Part shown: piece by piece, positions 36,447 to 46,273 of the stretch
Position numbering within the stretch: the stretch's first letter is position 1
Layout: every line of letters starts with the position of its first letter
Assembly: GCF_050219315.1 (NCBI RefSeq)
Contig: NZ_CP116939.1
Location: 2,480,001-2,544,000, forward strand
Reading direction: 5' to 3'
Length of the DNA: 64,000 nucleotides
From: Megasphaera_A sueciensis
GTDB lineage: Bacteria > Bacillota > Negativicutes > Veillonellales > Megasphaeraceae
The notes under the pieces: generated by a model
Databases searched by the model: none
Told to the model about the DNA's origin: nothing
The model's input: only the letters and a program-made list of their open reading frames with translations
Made by a program: the position numbers and the translations under genes

Positions 36447-37263
36447 TATAAAAAAAGAACTAATTTGCCATATTTTTTTGATTGCGGCGGTTATTATTTC
36501 CTTATGGCCTGTTGTTTTTATGCTTTCGGCATCGTTTAAAGAATTAAATCAGATATTTCAATCTGCGTTGAATCCACTTCCTTCTTCACCGACGTTAGAA
36601 AATTATATGATAGTTCTGGGACGTTTTCCTATTTTCGATTTTATATGGAATACTTTTTTTATTGCTTTTTTTGTAACTTTTTTCAAACTTACTACCAGTT
36701 TGCTGGCTGGCTTTGCATTTGTATATTATCGATTCAAGGGAAAAGAGCTTTTATTTAATTCCATGCTTATGACCTTTTTTATTCCCGTTACGGTTTTGAT
36801 TATGCCGAATTATTTATTGATATCCCACGTAGGGTTGCTGAATACTCCTTATGGAGTCATGCTTACCGAACTGGCGGATGGCATGGGAATATTTCTTATG
36901 CGTCAGGCCATGAGAAGTATACCGAAGGCGCTTCTGGAGTCAGCTGTATTAGAAGGAGCAGGTCCTATTTATCTTCTTCGCAGTGTGGTGTTCCCTCTTG
37001 TACGTCCATCGGTTATAGCTATAGGGATTATGTTTTTTATCAATTCGTGGAATGAATATTTTTGGCCGCTGCTAATACTAAAAGATAAATCACAATATAC
37101 ATTGTCTTTGGCACTGCAAATGTTCATTAGTGCCGAAGGCGGCAGTGAATGGGGAATTGCCATGGCTGTAGCTGTGCTGACAAGTTTGCCGCCGCTTATT
37201 TTGTACTTGTTTTTCCAGAAATTTATTCTTAATACATTTATGCAGGCAGGAGTGAAAGGGTAA
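36436..37263 (+). CDS. ABC sugar-type permease (UgpE/MalG family)
   Basis: 275 residues, six spans. EAA loop LLESAVLEGAGPIYLLRSVV, then FINSWNEYFWPLL, characteristic of the MalG/UgpE side. ATG 36436 has AAAGGTG and overlaps the preceding gene by 11 nt. Its stop shares a base with the start of the ATPase gene (TAATG). Confidence 0.9.
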   Translation: MKINIKKELICHIFLIAAVIISLWPVVFMLSASFKELNQIFQSALNPLPSSPTLENYMIVLGRFPIFDFIWNTFFIAFFVTFFKLTTSLLAGFAFVYYRFKGKELLFNSMLMTFFIPVTVLIMPNYLLISHVGLLNTPYGVMLTELADGMGIFLMRQAMRSIPKALLESAVLEGAGPIYLLRSVVFPLVRPSVIAIGIMFFINSWNEYFWPLLILKDKSQYTLSLALQMFISAEGGSEWGIAMAVAVLTSLPPLILYLFFQKFILNTFMQAGVKG

Positions 37264-38378
37264 TGCACAATATTATATTTGATAATGTAAGTAAGTCGTA
37301 TGGAAATAAAGAAGTTATCAAGCAACTAAACTTTGAGATACAAGAAGGAGAGCGGGTTGTATTCCTAGGACCATCAGGATGCGGGAAAAGCACAACGCTG
37401 CGACTGGTTGCGGGATTTGAAGATATTACTGACGGGAAGTTGTTTATGGGGGGAACCTGTGTTAATACTATGGCACCGGGAAAACGAAATATTGCAATGG
37501 TATTTCAAAGTTATGCTTTATTTCCTCACATGGATGTATGGGAAAATATTATTTTTGGTTTAAAAATTCAAAAACTGGGTAAAAAAGAAATTGAAAAAAG
37601 AGCAAAGGATGCGTTGGAAATGCTTCATCTGGATGGATTTGAACAACGTCTTGTAAAGTCTTTGTCGGGTGGACAAAAGCAGCGTGTTGCATTATGTCGA
37701 GCGATTGTTAAGCAATCTCCCTATTTTCTTCTTGATGAACCGTTATCTAATTTGGATGCTCAATTGCGGCAGCAAGCCCGGCAAAATTTAGTCAGAATTC
37801 ATGAAATAAATAAATCGACTATGATTTATGTCACCCATGATCAGGTAGAAGCTATGACGGTAGGACAGCGGATTGCTGTACTTCGTGATGGTACATTGCA
37901 GCAGATTGCGACACCTCGTGAAATTTATGATAATCCATCTAATGAATTTGTTGCTTCTTTTATTGGGTCGCCGGCGATGAATCTGATAACGGCAGATATT
38001 GTCGATGGACATCTTTTTATAGGGAAAGTTGCAGTTCCGCTGCCGGATCGGATTGCTTCAGTGTTAGCCGGGAAACATAGTGTTATTGTTGGTATTCGTC
38101 CGGAAAACATACATATTACTACAGATGATTGGGCTATGCTCAAAGGGAGTTGCCGGTATACGGAAAATACAGGTAATTTACAAACGACACAGCTGTATTT
38201 GGCTGATGGTACAGCTATATTTAGTCAGTTTGCAGGCGAAACTTATGAAATAAAAGCCGGTGAAAATGTAGGAATACAATTTTTATGGGAAAATGTTTTG
38301 TTTTTTGATAGAGAAACAGAAATAAATTTATATGTTCGTGAAAAAGGAGAAAATAAATATGGCAATTATAGAAATTAG
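37263..38378 (+). CDS. ABC transporter ATP-binding protein (UgpC/MalK type)
   Basis: 371-residue importer ATPase. Walker A GPSGCGKST, Q-loop MVFQSYALFPHMDVWENI, signature SLSGGQKQRVALCRAI, Walker B YFLLDEPLSNLDAQ and switch VTHDQ. The last ~130 residues form the regulatory TOBE/OB domain of the MalK/UgpC subclass. Translationally coupled to the permease before it, and its end overlaps the isomerase gene by 20 nt. Confidence 0.93.
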   Translation: MHNIIFDNVSKSYGNKEVIKQLNFEIQEGERVVFLGPSGCGKSTTLRLVAGFEDITDGKLFMGGTCVNTMAPGKRNIAMVFQSYALFPHMDVWENIIFGLKIQKLGKKEIEKRAKDALEMLHLDGFEQRLVKSLSGGQKQRVALCRAIVKQSPYFLLDEPLSNLDAQLRQQARQNLVRIHEINKSTMIYVTHDQVEAMTVGQRIAVLRDGTLQQIATPREIYDNPSNEFVASFIGSPAMNLITADIVDGHLFIGKVAVPLPDRIASVLAGKHSVIVGIRPENIHITTDDWAMLKGSCRYTENTGNLQTTQLYLADGTAIFSQFAGETYEIKAGENVGIQFLWENVLFFDRETEINLYVREKGENKYGNYRN

Positions 38379-39123
38379 TGATCTTGCATTTCCAGCATTT
38401 AATGAAATAGAAATGGAAAAACTGCCGGAAGATTATGGCATTGAATTCTTTTATGAATTTGGCAGTAATAGCTATTGGGACGTTATATTGCAGCGCATGC
38501 GGGCAGACAAAAAGACGTTGTCTATTCATGGACCATGTGTTACTGTGAATTTGGCAGACCCAAACGATACGGCATATTTAGAACAATATAGAAAAGCATT
38601 TTCGTACGCCAAAAAAAACGGGGCAACATATGTTGTTGTTCATACCAATGAACAGTGGAGCGGAGATATGGAATTTTGTCGTCAACTGGTATTGGAACGG
38701 CTGCACAGAATCGAGCTATTAGCAAATGAACTGGATGGAGCCAAAATGGGGATAGAAAACGTAGGATTAAAACAAAATAATCTTTTTGATGAAGAGGCAT
38801 ACGTCGCTCTTTTTGAAGAATTTCAGGCAGCGGGGGCCGTCATTGATGTAGGGCACGCACATATTAATAACTGGGATACTTGTCGTGTTATTACGGCGTT
38901 AAACCGACGCATCAGTGCATTTCATCTCCATGATAATGACGGAAAAATCGATGAACACTTGCCGTTATTCGCAGGTACGATTGATTGGCGAAGTCTTATG
39001 GAGATAATTAAGCAGTATGCGTCGCAAGCAGCTTTTGTTTTTGAATATGCAGATGGAAACTATAAAAACGCAGCGAATATGATAAAGGAATTGGATGTCG
39101 TTCGAAAAAAACTAAGGATTTAA
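38359..39123 (+). CDS. Sugar phosphate isomerase/epimerase-like TIM-barrel protein
   Basis: 254 residues, AP-endonuclease-2/xylose-isomerase-like barrel. Putative metal ligands lie in order: SIHGPCV, VVHTNEQW, GIENVG, VIDVGHAHIN, FHLHDNDG and FEYADG, matching the His/Glu/Asp pattern of the family. AAAGGAGA precedes ATG 38359. As the last gene of the importer operon it probably processes the imported compound, supporting a sugar or polyol substrate rather than plain glycerol phosphate. Confidence 0.82.
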   Translation: MAIIEISDLAFPAFNEIEMEKLPEDYGIEFFYEFGSNSYWDVILQRMRADKKTLSIHGPCVTVNLADPNDTAYLEQYRKAFSYAKKNGATYVVVHTNEQWSGDMEFCRQLVLERLHRIELLANELDGAKMGIENVGLKQNNLFDEEAYVALFEEFQAAGAVIDVGHAHINNWDTCRVITALNRRISAFHLHDNDGKIDEHLPLFAGTIDWRSLMEIIKQYASQAAFVFEYADGNYKNAANMIKELDVVRKKLRI

Positions 39124-39132
39124 ATTGTTTTC

Positions 39133-39232
39133 TTGCATAATACAATTTAGATAGGTATACTATAGTAAAATAAAATACAAAGGATAGCACACAAGGAGGT
39201 GAAGGGGGAATATTCTTGTGTGCTGTTTTTTT
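39133..39232 (+). terminator. Promoter-like box and terminator downstream of the isomerase; possible short transcript
   Basis: TTGCAT (39133-39138), 18 bp, TATACT (39157-39162). A terminator hairpin AGCACACAAG/CTTGTGTGCT (39186-39195/39215-39224) with a T run (39226-39232) follows. The hairpin may simply end the importer operon; together with the boxes it could define an RNA of about 65 nt. The remaining sequence to 39457 shows no gene. Confidence 0.55.
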
Positions 39233-39457
39233 AGGAGATAGGTACAGTCATATTGCAATCGATATTACGCCGAGAATGAAATTGTTGCTGGTTAGACTGC
39301 TGATTGATAAAACAAAGAGCGGTAATTGTGTGAGCTAGTATTCTGATTGTGATGAAAAAGCAGTATTTAAAGCAGGAATTGAGGCGTCAATGTATCGATA
39401 TGCACTTTTACGTTAATTATGTTGGTTTATACTATGTTATTTTTGTGAGGTAATATA

Positions 39458-40666
39458 ATGACAGAAAAATTATATGAGCAAGATTCTTTGGCCCGGGAAT
39501 GTAAGGCGGTTGTTACATCGTGTGTTTTTGATGGAGAAAAATACAATATTGTATTGGATCGAACGGTCTTATTTCCCGAAGGCGGCGGACAATTGAGTGA
39601 TACAGGAAGAATAGAAGGAGGCGGGAAAATCGTTCATGTCCTTCACGGGACAGAAAAAGCAGGTACTATTTCTTATTGTTGTGATGCCTTGCTGGCACCA
39701 GGAACGGAAGTAACTGTATATGTAGATTGGCAGCGACGTCTGGATTACATGCAGCAGCATTGTGGGGAACATATTTTATCATATTCGTTCTGGAAGCTGT
39801 TTGGCGTGCATAACATAGGATTTCATATGAGTGAACGAATGGTTACAATTGATTTGGATCAGGAAATTACGCAAGAGCAGGCTGTGCAGGCGGAAAATTT
39901 TGCGAATGAAGAAATTTGGCAGAATAAGGCAATTCATGTGTTATATGCACCTTCCTCTGAAGCAGCTAAGCTGGCTATGAGAAAAAAAAATGAAAAAATT
40001 AAGGGGATGGTTCGTATCGTGGCTATTGATAATGGGGATGTGTGTACTTGCTGTGGAACCCATCCGCCCTATACTGGGATGATCGGAATTATTAAAATAA
40101 TGAAAATGATACGACATCGCGGCGGTATGCGTATTGAATTTTTGTGTGGGCGATGGGCGCTGGAAACTATCCGTCAGGAGGTACAGTATATTGAAGAAGC
40201 AAGTAATATGTTATCAACAAAAGAAAAATTGGTTTGTGAAGGAATTCGGAGCTTGCAGGAAAAAGTGCGTATGCTGCATGAAGATGTGCGTCAGCAGACG
40301 GACGTTATTCAGCGGCAGGAAATAGATGAAATATGGAAGAAGGGCGTAAATGATGGACAAGGCAATGTGATATTTACCGTTATGAAGGATCCCTATACTC
40401 CTAAGTCGGCAAAAATGCTTCTTCAAAAATTAGTTGCTGTTGAGCATGCGGTAGCAGTAATTGTATATTGTCAGGAGAATCGGATTTATTATATGGTTGG
40501 CAGTGGGGCGGAAGTGAACTTGGATTGCCGTACGTATCTTAAATTAGCCAATACACTTTTTAACGGTAAAGGCGGCGGCAGCCCTGTTTTATGTCAAGGA
40601 TCTGCTTCCGTATTTTCTCAATGGAAACAACAGGCGGAAAAACTTTTTGAATGTATTAGAAAATAA
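39458..40666 (+). CDS. AlaX-type alanyl-tRNA editing protein with DHHA1 domain
   Basis: 402 residues. The N-terminal half is the AlaRS-like editing domain: FPEGGGQLSDTG, the zinc motif HCGEH (H101, H105) and the second metal pair in CTCCGTHPPYTG. The middle is a coiled helix, and the C-terminal DHHA1 domain ends with FNGKGGGSPVLCQGS. It hydrolyses Ser- or Gly-mischarged tRNA-Ala in trans. It is the long AlaX-L form without the aminoacylation domain. GTGAGGTAA lies upstream of ATG. Confidence 0.88.
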   Translation: MTEKLYEQDSLARECKAVVTSCVFDGEKYNIVLDRTVLFPEGGGQLSDTGRIEGGGKIVHVLHGTEKAGTISYCCDALLAPGTEVTVYVDWQRRLDYMQQHCGEHILSYSFWKLFGVHNIGFHMSERMVTIDLDQEITQEQAVQAENFANEEIWQNKAIHVLYAPSSEAAKLAMRKKNEKIKGMVRIVAIDNGDVCTCCGTHPPYTGMIGIIKIMKMIRHRGGMRIEFLCGRWALETIRQEVQYIEEASNMLSTKEKLVCEGIRSLQEKVRMLHEDVRQQTDVIQRQEIDEIWKKGVNDGQGNVIFTVMKDPYTPKSAKMLLQKLVAVEHAVAVIVYCQENRIYYMVGSGAEVNLDCRTYLKLANTLFNGKGGGSPVLCQGSASVFSQWKQQAEKLFECIRK

Positions 40667-40758
40667 TAAACAAGTGAGCAGGCTGCAGAAAATACAGACC
40701 TGTACGGTATACCGGGTTTTCAATCTACCGTGGGCATATACAATATTGAGAATTATTA

Positions 40759-40787
40759 TTGACTTATAAAGAAAAAGGTGGTATCTT
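40759..40787 (+). promoter_or_regulatory. Promoter of the ahpC operon
   Basis: TTGACT (40759-40764), 17 bp, TATCTT (40782-40787). Partially symmetric AT-rich sequence follows at 40795-40825 (ATTAATAATATATATTAGTTAA), a possible PerR-like site, although it does not fit the PerR box well. Confidence 0.6.
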
Positions 40788-40843
40788 ATAAGTATCAATT
40801 AATAATATATATTAGTTAATAATAGATAAAGGGAGTGATTATT

Positions 40844-41407
40844 ATGTCTTTAATTAATAAAGAAGTGTCTGATTTTACCGTACAGGCATATCAAAATGGT
40901 AAATTCAAAGAAATAACAAAAAAAGATATTCTTGGAAAATGGAATGTATTTTTCTTTTATCCAGCGGATTTTACTTTTGTATGCCCAACGGAATTGGAAG
41001 ACTTGGCTAATTCGTATGATAAATTTAAGACAATTCATTGTGAAGTATATAGTGTATCGTGTGACACTCATTTTGTACATAAAGCCTGGCATGATTCTTC
41101 AAAATCTATTCAAAAGGTGACGTATCCTATGATTGGTGATCCCATGGCTATATTGGCGCGTGATTTTGATGTGTATATTGAGAGTGCGGGGCTAGCCGAA
41201 AGAGGAACCTTTGTCGTCAATCCGGAAGGAAAAATAGTAGCATATGAAGTAAATGCCGGCAATGTGGGACGTAATGCCGATGAATTGCTTCGTAAAGTAG
41301 AGGCCTCTCAATTTGTGGCGGAGCATGGAGATCAAGTATGCCCGGCGAAATGGCAGCCTGGTGCAGAAACATTGAAACCAAGTTTTGATTTAGTCGGTGC
41401 TATTTAA
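40844..41407 (+). CDS. ahpC: Peroxiredoxin AhpC
   Basis: 187-residue typical 2-Cys peroxiredoxin. Peroxidatic Cys47 in DFTFVCPTELED and resolving Cys166 in EHGDQVCPAKWQPG. Reduces H2O2 and organic hydroperoxides, using the reductase encoded 23 bp downstream. AAGGGAGTG is spaced for ATG 40844. Confidence 0.95.
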   Translation: MSLINKEVSDFTVQAYQNGKFKEITKKDILGKWNVFFFYPADFTFVCPTELEDLANSYDKFKTIHCEVYSVSCDTHFVHKAWHDSSKSIQKVTYPMIGDPMAILARDFDVYIESAGLAERGTFVVNPEGKIVAYEVNAGNVGRNADELLRKVEASQFVAEHGDQVCPAKWQPGAETLKPSFDLVGAI

Positions 41408-41430
41408 GAAATAACAGTGAGGCGATGCAT

Positions 41431-43056
41431 ATGAGAAATATGTATGATGCCGTAGTTGTCGGCGGAGGCCCGGCAGGGCTCTCTGCCGCCATATATTTAG
41501 GCAGAGCAAAGCATAGAGTTCTTGTTGTGGAAAAAGTAAAAATCGGCGGACAGATTACTATTACTTCTGATGTTGCCAATTATCCCGGAATAACACAGAT
41601 AAGCGGTACAGAATTAACGGATGAAATGTATGCCCAAGCAAAAAAATTTGGTGCAGAATTTGTTGAAGCAGGTGTGAGGGAATTGACACTGGACCAGCAA
41701 ATAAAGAGGATTGATACGACTAAAGGAAGTTATCAATCGCTATCTGTTATATTGGCAACGGGGGCAAATCCGCGGAAAATAGGATTTATCGGAGAAGAAA
41801 AATTTCAAGGTCATGGTGTTTCCTATTGTGCAACTTGTGATGGTGAGTTTTTTTCAGGAATGGATGTTTTTGTTATCGGCGGTGGTTTTGCTGCTGTTGA
41901 AGAAAGTATTTTTTTGACAAAATATGCTAAAAGTGTAACTATTCTTGTGCGTAAAAATCGTTTTTCGTGTGCCGGAGCAATTGTCGATGAATTAAAAAAA
42001 TATCCCAAAATTACTGTTAAATTCAACACAGAACTGGTTCGAGCGGATGGCCAACAGACAATATCCTATGCCGAGTTTAAGAATAATAAAACGGGAGAAA
42101 TGTGGCGGCATGATGCGGTCGGACATGGTGATTTTGGCATTTTTGTATTTGCTGGATATATTCCTAATACAGCACTTTTTGCAGATACAATACATTTAAA
42201 TCAGCAAGGATACGTGATTACAGATGCAAATCAGAAAACTAATCTTGATGGGGTATATGCAGCGGGTGACGTGTGTATTAAAAATTTACGACAGATTGTA
42301 ACTGCCGTATCGGATGGGGCTATTGCCGCAACGGCCTTGGATACGTATATTTCAGCGATGCATGAGAAGTTTAATTTATCTGAGGTCAGTCAAATTGAAG
42401 AAGTGGAAGATAAATCGAAAAAACAAGATGAAGATAACGTGGTGCAAAAAGAGGGTGATGATATGAATTTTATTTCAGCAGATATTAGGGAAAAGCTTGA
42501 ACCGATTTTAACTAAATTTGAACATAAAGTAATTCTCAAAGTATGGCTTAATGATAGTGAATTTTCAATGGAACTAAAAAACTTTGCCAAAGAATTTTGC
42601 AGTTTAACTGCAAATATATTGTATGAGGAAGGTATAATTGAGGGAGCGCCCGGTTTGGAAATTATTCGCGAAGATGAGACTAGCAGCGGAATTATTTTTC
42701 ACAGTGTCCCGGGAGGGCATGAGTTCAATTCCTTTGTTCTTGCATTATATAATGTAGCTGGTCCAGGACAAGATTTGGATCCCGCAGTGGAAAAAAAATT
42801 AGAACACATACAAAAACCGATACATATTCAAGTTGTGGTATCTTTATCATGTACGATGTGTCCGGAGGTTGTCATAGGAACACAGCGCCTGGCAGCCGCA
42901 TCATCGAAAATTACAGCAGAAATGTATGATGCACAGCATTTTCCTGATTTAAGAAAGAAATATAATATTATGAGTGTACCTTGTATGATTGTAAACGATA
43001 CAGCTGTTTATTTTGGCAAAAAGAATATTTCTGAAATTATAGATTTGCTGTTGTAA
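41431..43056 (+). CDS. AhpF-like reductase with permuted domain order (TrxR module then AhpF N-terminal module)
   Basis: 541 residues. The N-terminal ~310 residues are a thioredoxin reductase-like flavoprotein: FAD loop GGGPAG (11-16), active disulfide CATC (133-136), NAD(P) loop IGGGFA, and TNLDGVYAAGDV. After an acidic linker (about 318-344) comes a double-thioredoxin-fold module with the redox motif SCTMC (C474, C477) and SVPCMIVN. That module is the N-terminal domain of classical AhpF; here it sits at the C-terminus. It should pass electrons from NADH via FAD and CATC to CTMC and on to AhpC. Confidence 0.88.
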   Translation: MRNMYDAVVVGGGPAGLSAAIYLGRAKHRVLVVEKVKIGGQITITSDVANYPGITQISGTELTDEMYAQAKKFGAEFVEAGVRELTLDQQIKRIDTTKGSYQSLSVILATGANPRKIGFIGEEKFQGHGVSYCATCDGEFFSGMDVFVIGGGFAAVEESIFLTKYAKSVTILVRKNRFSCAGAIVDELKKYPKITVKFNTELVRADGQQTISYAEFKNNKTGEMWRHDAVGHGDFGIFVFAGYIPNTALFADTIHLNQQGYVITDANQKTNLDGVYAAGDVCIKNLRQIVTAVSDGAIAATALDTYISAMHEKFNLSEVSQIEEVEDKSKKQDEDNVVQKEGDDMNFISADIREKLEPILTKFEHKVILKVWLNDSEFSMELKNFAKEFCSLTANILYEEGIIEGAPGLEIIREDETSSGIIFHSVPGGHEFNSFVLALYNVAGPGQDLDPAVEKKLEHIQKPIHIQVVVSLSCTMCPEVVIGTQRLAAASSKITAEMYDAQHFPDLRKKYNIMSVPCMIVNDTAVYFGKKNISEIIDLLL

Positions 43057-43058
43057 GG

Positions 43059-43136
43059 CATAGTAACAATAGAACGTCCTCCTGTACACATGTTGTATAG
43101 GAGGACGTTCTATTGTTACTATGGTATATTTTTTTT
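43059..43136. terminator. 25-bp perfect inverted repeat between convergent reductase and pflA genes
   Basis: Arms 43059-43083 and 43099-43123 are exact complements with a 15-nt loop. A T run follows (43129-43136). It terminates the reductase operon and separates it from pflA. Confidence 0.85.
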
Positions 43137-43176
43137 GACATGAGCGGTAAACATAAGAAATTGTATACGGCATATA

Positions 43177-43917
43177 TTAATGATCTATACCTAATATCAT
43201 TTCTGCCCGTCGGATTTGTTCTGCCGTAGGGGATTGCATATTTTTTAATGTATAGGGAATACCCAACTGTTCCCACTTAGGAACTCCTAATGTGTGATAC
43301 GGCAGAATCTCTGTTCGTTCTATCGTTTTTAAGGTTTTTATAAAATTGGACATGCGATGCAGCCCCTCTTCATCATCAGTCAATCCGGGTACAAGAACAT
43401 GGCGAATCCACATAGGTTTACCAAAGTCTGATAATGTGCTTGCCAGTTCGAGAATATTGACATTACTTTGTCCTGTTAATTTTTTATGTTTTTCTTCATC
43501 CACTTCTTTGATATCCAGTATAAATAAATCGGTAAATTCGCAAAGTTTTTTAAATTTTCCCCAAAAGGGTTGACCTCGTGTAAAGGGATTTCCCGAAGTA
43601 TCTAACGCGGTATGTATACCTTGCTTTTTTGATAATCGAAAGAATTCCGTCACAAAATCTAATTGAAGCAAGGCTTCACCACCGCTCACCGTGATACCGC
43701 CGTGGTTCTTCCAATATGACTTATAGCGTAATGCCTGCTGCAATACATCTTGCGGTGTCCTTCTTGTACCTGTGTGAGTATTCCAGGTTTCGGGATTGTG
43801 ACAATACCGGCAGCGCATATGGCATCCCTGCATGAATACAATAAAACGCACACCGGGTCCATCAACGGCTCCGAAGGATTCTGTCGAATTAATGAGTCCT
43901 GTAAGTTGTTCAGCCAT
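43177..43917 (-). CDS. pflA: Pyruvate formate-lyase activating enzyme
   Basis: 246-residue radical SAM enzyme. The cluster motif is CHMRCRYC (C32, C36, C39), followed by NPETW. Also seen: GGITVSGGEALLQ and ILPYHTLGVPKWEQLG, typical of PFL activases. It uses S-adenosylmethionine to place the glycyl radical on PflB. It lies 58 bp after pflB in the same operon, with an intercistronic hairpin between. Confidence 0.95.
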   Translation of the reverse strand: MAEQLTGLINSTESFGAVDGPGVRFIVFMQGCHMRCRYCHNPETWNTHTGTRRTPQDVLQQALRYKSYWKNHGGITVSGGEALLQLDFVTEFFRLSKKQGIHTALDTSGNPFTRGQPFWGKFKKLCEFTDLFILDIKEVDEEKHKKLTGQSNVNILELASTLSDFGKPMWIRHVLVPGLTDDEEGLHRMSNFIKTLKTIERTEILPYHTLGVPKWEQLGIPYTLKNMQSPTAEQIRRAEMILGIDH

Positions 43918-43940
43918 TTTTCTCCTCTTGTTCCAAATGG

Positions 43941-43968
43941 CATAGCCCTGAAACTATTCAGGGCTATG
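43941..43968 (-). promoter_or_regulatory. Intercistronic hairpin between pflB and pflA
   Basis: CATAGCCCTGAA (43941-43952) and TTCAGGGCTATG (43957-43968) form a 12-bp perfect stem with a 4-nt loop. There is no T run on the - side, so it more likely stabilises the pflB message end or slows read-through than fully terminates. Confidence 0.6.
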
Positions 43969-43975
43969 GTTTTAG

Positions 43976-46228
43976 TTAGAGTTTATTATGAAATGTACGG
44001 GAAATAACGTCTAGTTGCTGTTCCCGGGTAAGCGCGATAAATTTGACAGCATAGCCTGATACACGAATTGTTAAATTAGCATATTCTGGCTTTTCAGGGT
44101 GTTCCATCGCGTCGATCAGCATTTCTTTTTCAAAGATGTTGACATTTAGATGGTGTGCTCCTTGGTCAAAGTAGCCGTCCAAGACATGGACGAGATTAGC
44201 GGTTCGTTCGGTATCGGTATGACCTAAAGATTCGGGATTCATGGATTGCGTATTGGAAATACCATCCAACGACCAAATATAAGGAAGCTTGGCAACGGAA
44301 TTCAAAGAAGCCAGCATTCCATTTTCTTCGGCCCCATAGCTGGGATTTGCTCCGGGAGCAAAAGGAGTCCAAGCGCGTCTGCCATCAGGAAGATTTCCTG
44401 TAAAACGTCCATATACGACGTTAGATGTTATGGTCAGTATAGATGTTGTAGGTTCAGAATTACGATAGGTATGTCTTTTGCGGACATCTGTAATAAATTC
44501 GTGCAAGAGCCAGATACCGATATCATCAGCTCGGTCATCATCATTTCCATATTTCGGAAAATCTCCTTCTATGGCAAAGTCTTCTGCCAGTCCCTTATCA
44601 TTACGGATAATGCGAACGTTGGCATACTTGATTGCCGATAAAGAGTCAATAACATGAGAAAAACCTGCAATGCCTGTTGCAAACGTACGGCGTACATTTG
44701 TATCGATCAACGCCATTTCTGCGGCTTCATAATAGTATTTGTCATGCATATAGTGGATGGTGTTCAGTACATTGACATACAAACCGGCCAGCCAATCCAA
44801 CATGAGCTTGTATTTTCTCAACACTTCATCATAATCAAGATATTCTGATGTAATTGGCGCTAATTCCGGTCCGGCTTGTATCCCGAATTTTTCATCTACA
44901 CCACCGTTAATGGCATACAGCAGTGCTTTGGCCAGATTTGCCCGAGCTCCGAAAAACTGGATTTCCTTGCCCGTTTGTGTAGCTGAAACACAGCAGCAAA
45001 TAGAATAATCATCACCCCATACGGGTTTCATGACATCATCATTTTCATACTGAATAGAACTGGTTTTTACAGAAATACTGGCAGCGTACCGTTTAAATGC
45101 ATCAGAAAGAGCGGATGAATAGAGAACTGTCAAATTGGGTTCTGGAGCAGGTCCCATGTTTTCTAATGTGTGGAGAAAACGAAAATCTGTTTTCGTTACC
45201 ATAGAACGGCCATCCATACCGATTCCTGCCACTTCCAATGTAGCCCAAACGGGATCACCGGAGAAAAGTTCATTATAGGACTTGATACGTGCAAACTTTA
45301 CCATACGAAGTTTTAACGTCAGGTGATCAATAAGTTCTTGTGCTGTACTTTCTGAGAGTATGCCGCGTTGAAGATCCCGGTCAATATAAATGTCTAAAAA
45401 TGTGGAAATACGACCTACAGACATAGCAGCACCATTTTGGGTTTTGATGGCAGCTAAGTAGCCAAAATACAGCCACTGCACTGCTTCTTTTGCCGTAGTT
45501 GCAGGATGGGAAATGTCGAAGCCATAAACAGCTGCCATCTTTTTCATATCTTCAAGTGCACGGATTTGTTCGGAAAGTTCTTCGCGCTGTCGAATTACGT
45601 CGTCCGTCATTACTCCGTCACCGCAATTTGTTTTGTCTTCTTGTTTCCACACAATTAATTGGTTTATTCCGTAAAGTGCTATACGGCGATAATCGCCTAC
45701 AATACGACCGCGTCCGTATGTATCTGGAAGACCGGTGACAATATGTGTGTGACGCGCTGTTTGCATTTCTTCTGTATAGGCATCGAAAACAGCTTGATTA
45801 TGTGTTTTGTGATATTCTGTAAAAATTTTGTGAAGTGATGGATTCAGTGTATAGCCATACATTTCCAATGCTTCTTCTGCCATTTTTATACCGCCGTAAG
45901 GCATAAAAGCACGTTTTAGCGGTTCATCTGTCTGCAGCCCGACAATTTGTTCCCAGTGTTTCAATTGATCATCAATATAACCGGGACCATAGGCAGTTAA
46001 ACTGGAGACGATTTCCGTTTCTTCTTTTAGGACACCGCCGTTTTTTCGTTCAGCTTTTTGCAATTCCTGCAGTTTAGCCCAGAGTTTGTTTGTTCCTTCT
46101 GTAGGCCCTTCCAGGAAATCGGCATTTCCATCATAAATTCGATAATTGTGTTGAATAAAATCCCGTACATTGCATTCTTCTTTCCATAGCCTGCCGTTAA
46201 ATCCGTTCCATTCCTGACAATGCAGCAT
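43976..46228 (-). CDS. pflB: Formate C-acetyltransferase (pyruvate formate-lyase)
   Basis: 750-residue glycyl radical enzyme: pyruvate + CoA to acetyl-CoA + formate. Seen: the catalytic cysteine run SICCCVSAT (the adjacent-Cys pair typical of PFL) and the glycyl radical loop TIRVSGYAVKF (Gly725). The N-terminus WNGFNGRLWKEECNVRDFIQ is the usual PFL start. Two ATGs are close together; AAAGGGG is spaced for 46228. Transcription is controlled by a ZTP riboswitch in the leader. Confidence 0.96.
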   Translation of the reverse strand: MLHCQEWNGFNGRLWKEECNVRDFIQHNYRIYDGNADFLEGPTEGTNKLWAKLQELQKAERKNGGVLKEETEIVSSLTAYGPGYIDDQLKHWEQIVGLQTDEPLKRAFMPYGGIKMAEEALEMYGYTLNPSLHKIFTEYHKTHNQAVFDAYTEEMQTARHTHIVTGLPDTYGRGRIVGDYRRIALYGINQLIVWKQEDKTNCGDGVMTDDVIRQREELSEQIRALEDMKKMAAVYGFDISHPATTAKEAVQWLYFGYLAAIKTQNGAAMSVGRISTFLDIYIDRDLQRGILSESTAQELIDHLTLKLRMVKFARIKSYNELFSGDPVWATLEVAGIGMDGRSMVTKTDFRFLHTLENMGPAPEPNLTVLYSSALSDAFKRYAASISVKTSSIQYENDDVMKPVWGDDYSICCCVSATQTGKEIQFFGARANLAKALLYAINGGVDEKFGIQAGPELAPITSEYLDYDEVLRKYKLMLDWLAGLYVNVLNTIHYMHDKYYYEAAEMALIDTNVRRTFATGIAGFSHVIDSLSAIKYANVRIIRNDKGLAEDFAIEGDFPKYGNDDDRADDIGIWLLHEFITDVRKRHTYRNSEPTTSILTITSNVVYGRFTGNLPDGRRAWTPFAPGANPSYGAEENGMLASLNSVAKLPYIWSLDGISNTQSMNPESLGHTDTERTANLVHVLDGYFDQGAHHLNVNIFEKEMLIDAMEHPEKPEYANLTIRVSGYAVKFIALTREQQLDVISRTFHNKL

Positions 46229-46273
46229 GTGCATACCCCTTTCTTATACAGCTATTTATTTTAAATAGATGAT

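Noticed and set aside
36969..37325. 118-residue - strand frame across the permease/ATPase junction
   Set aside because: Antisense of two well-supported ABC genes; no independent evidence.
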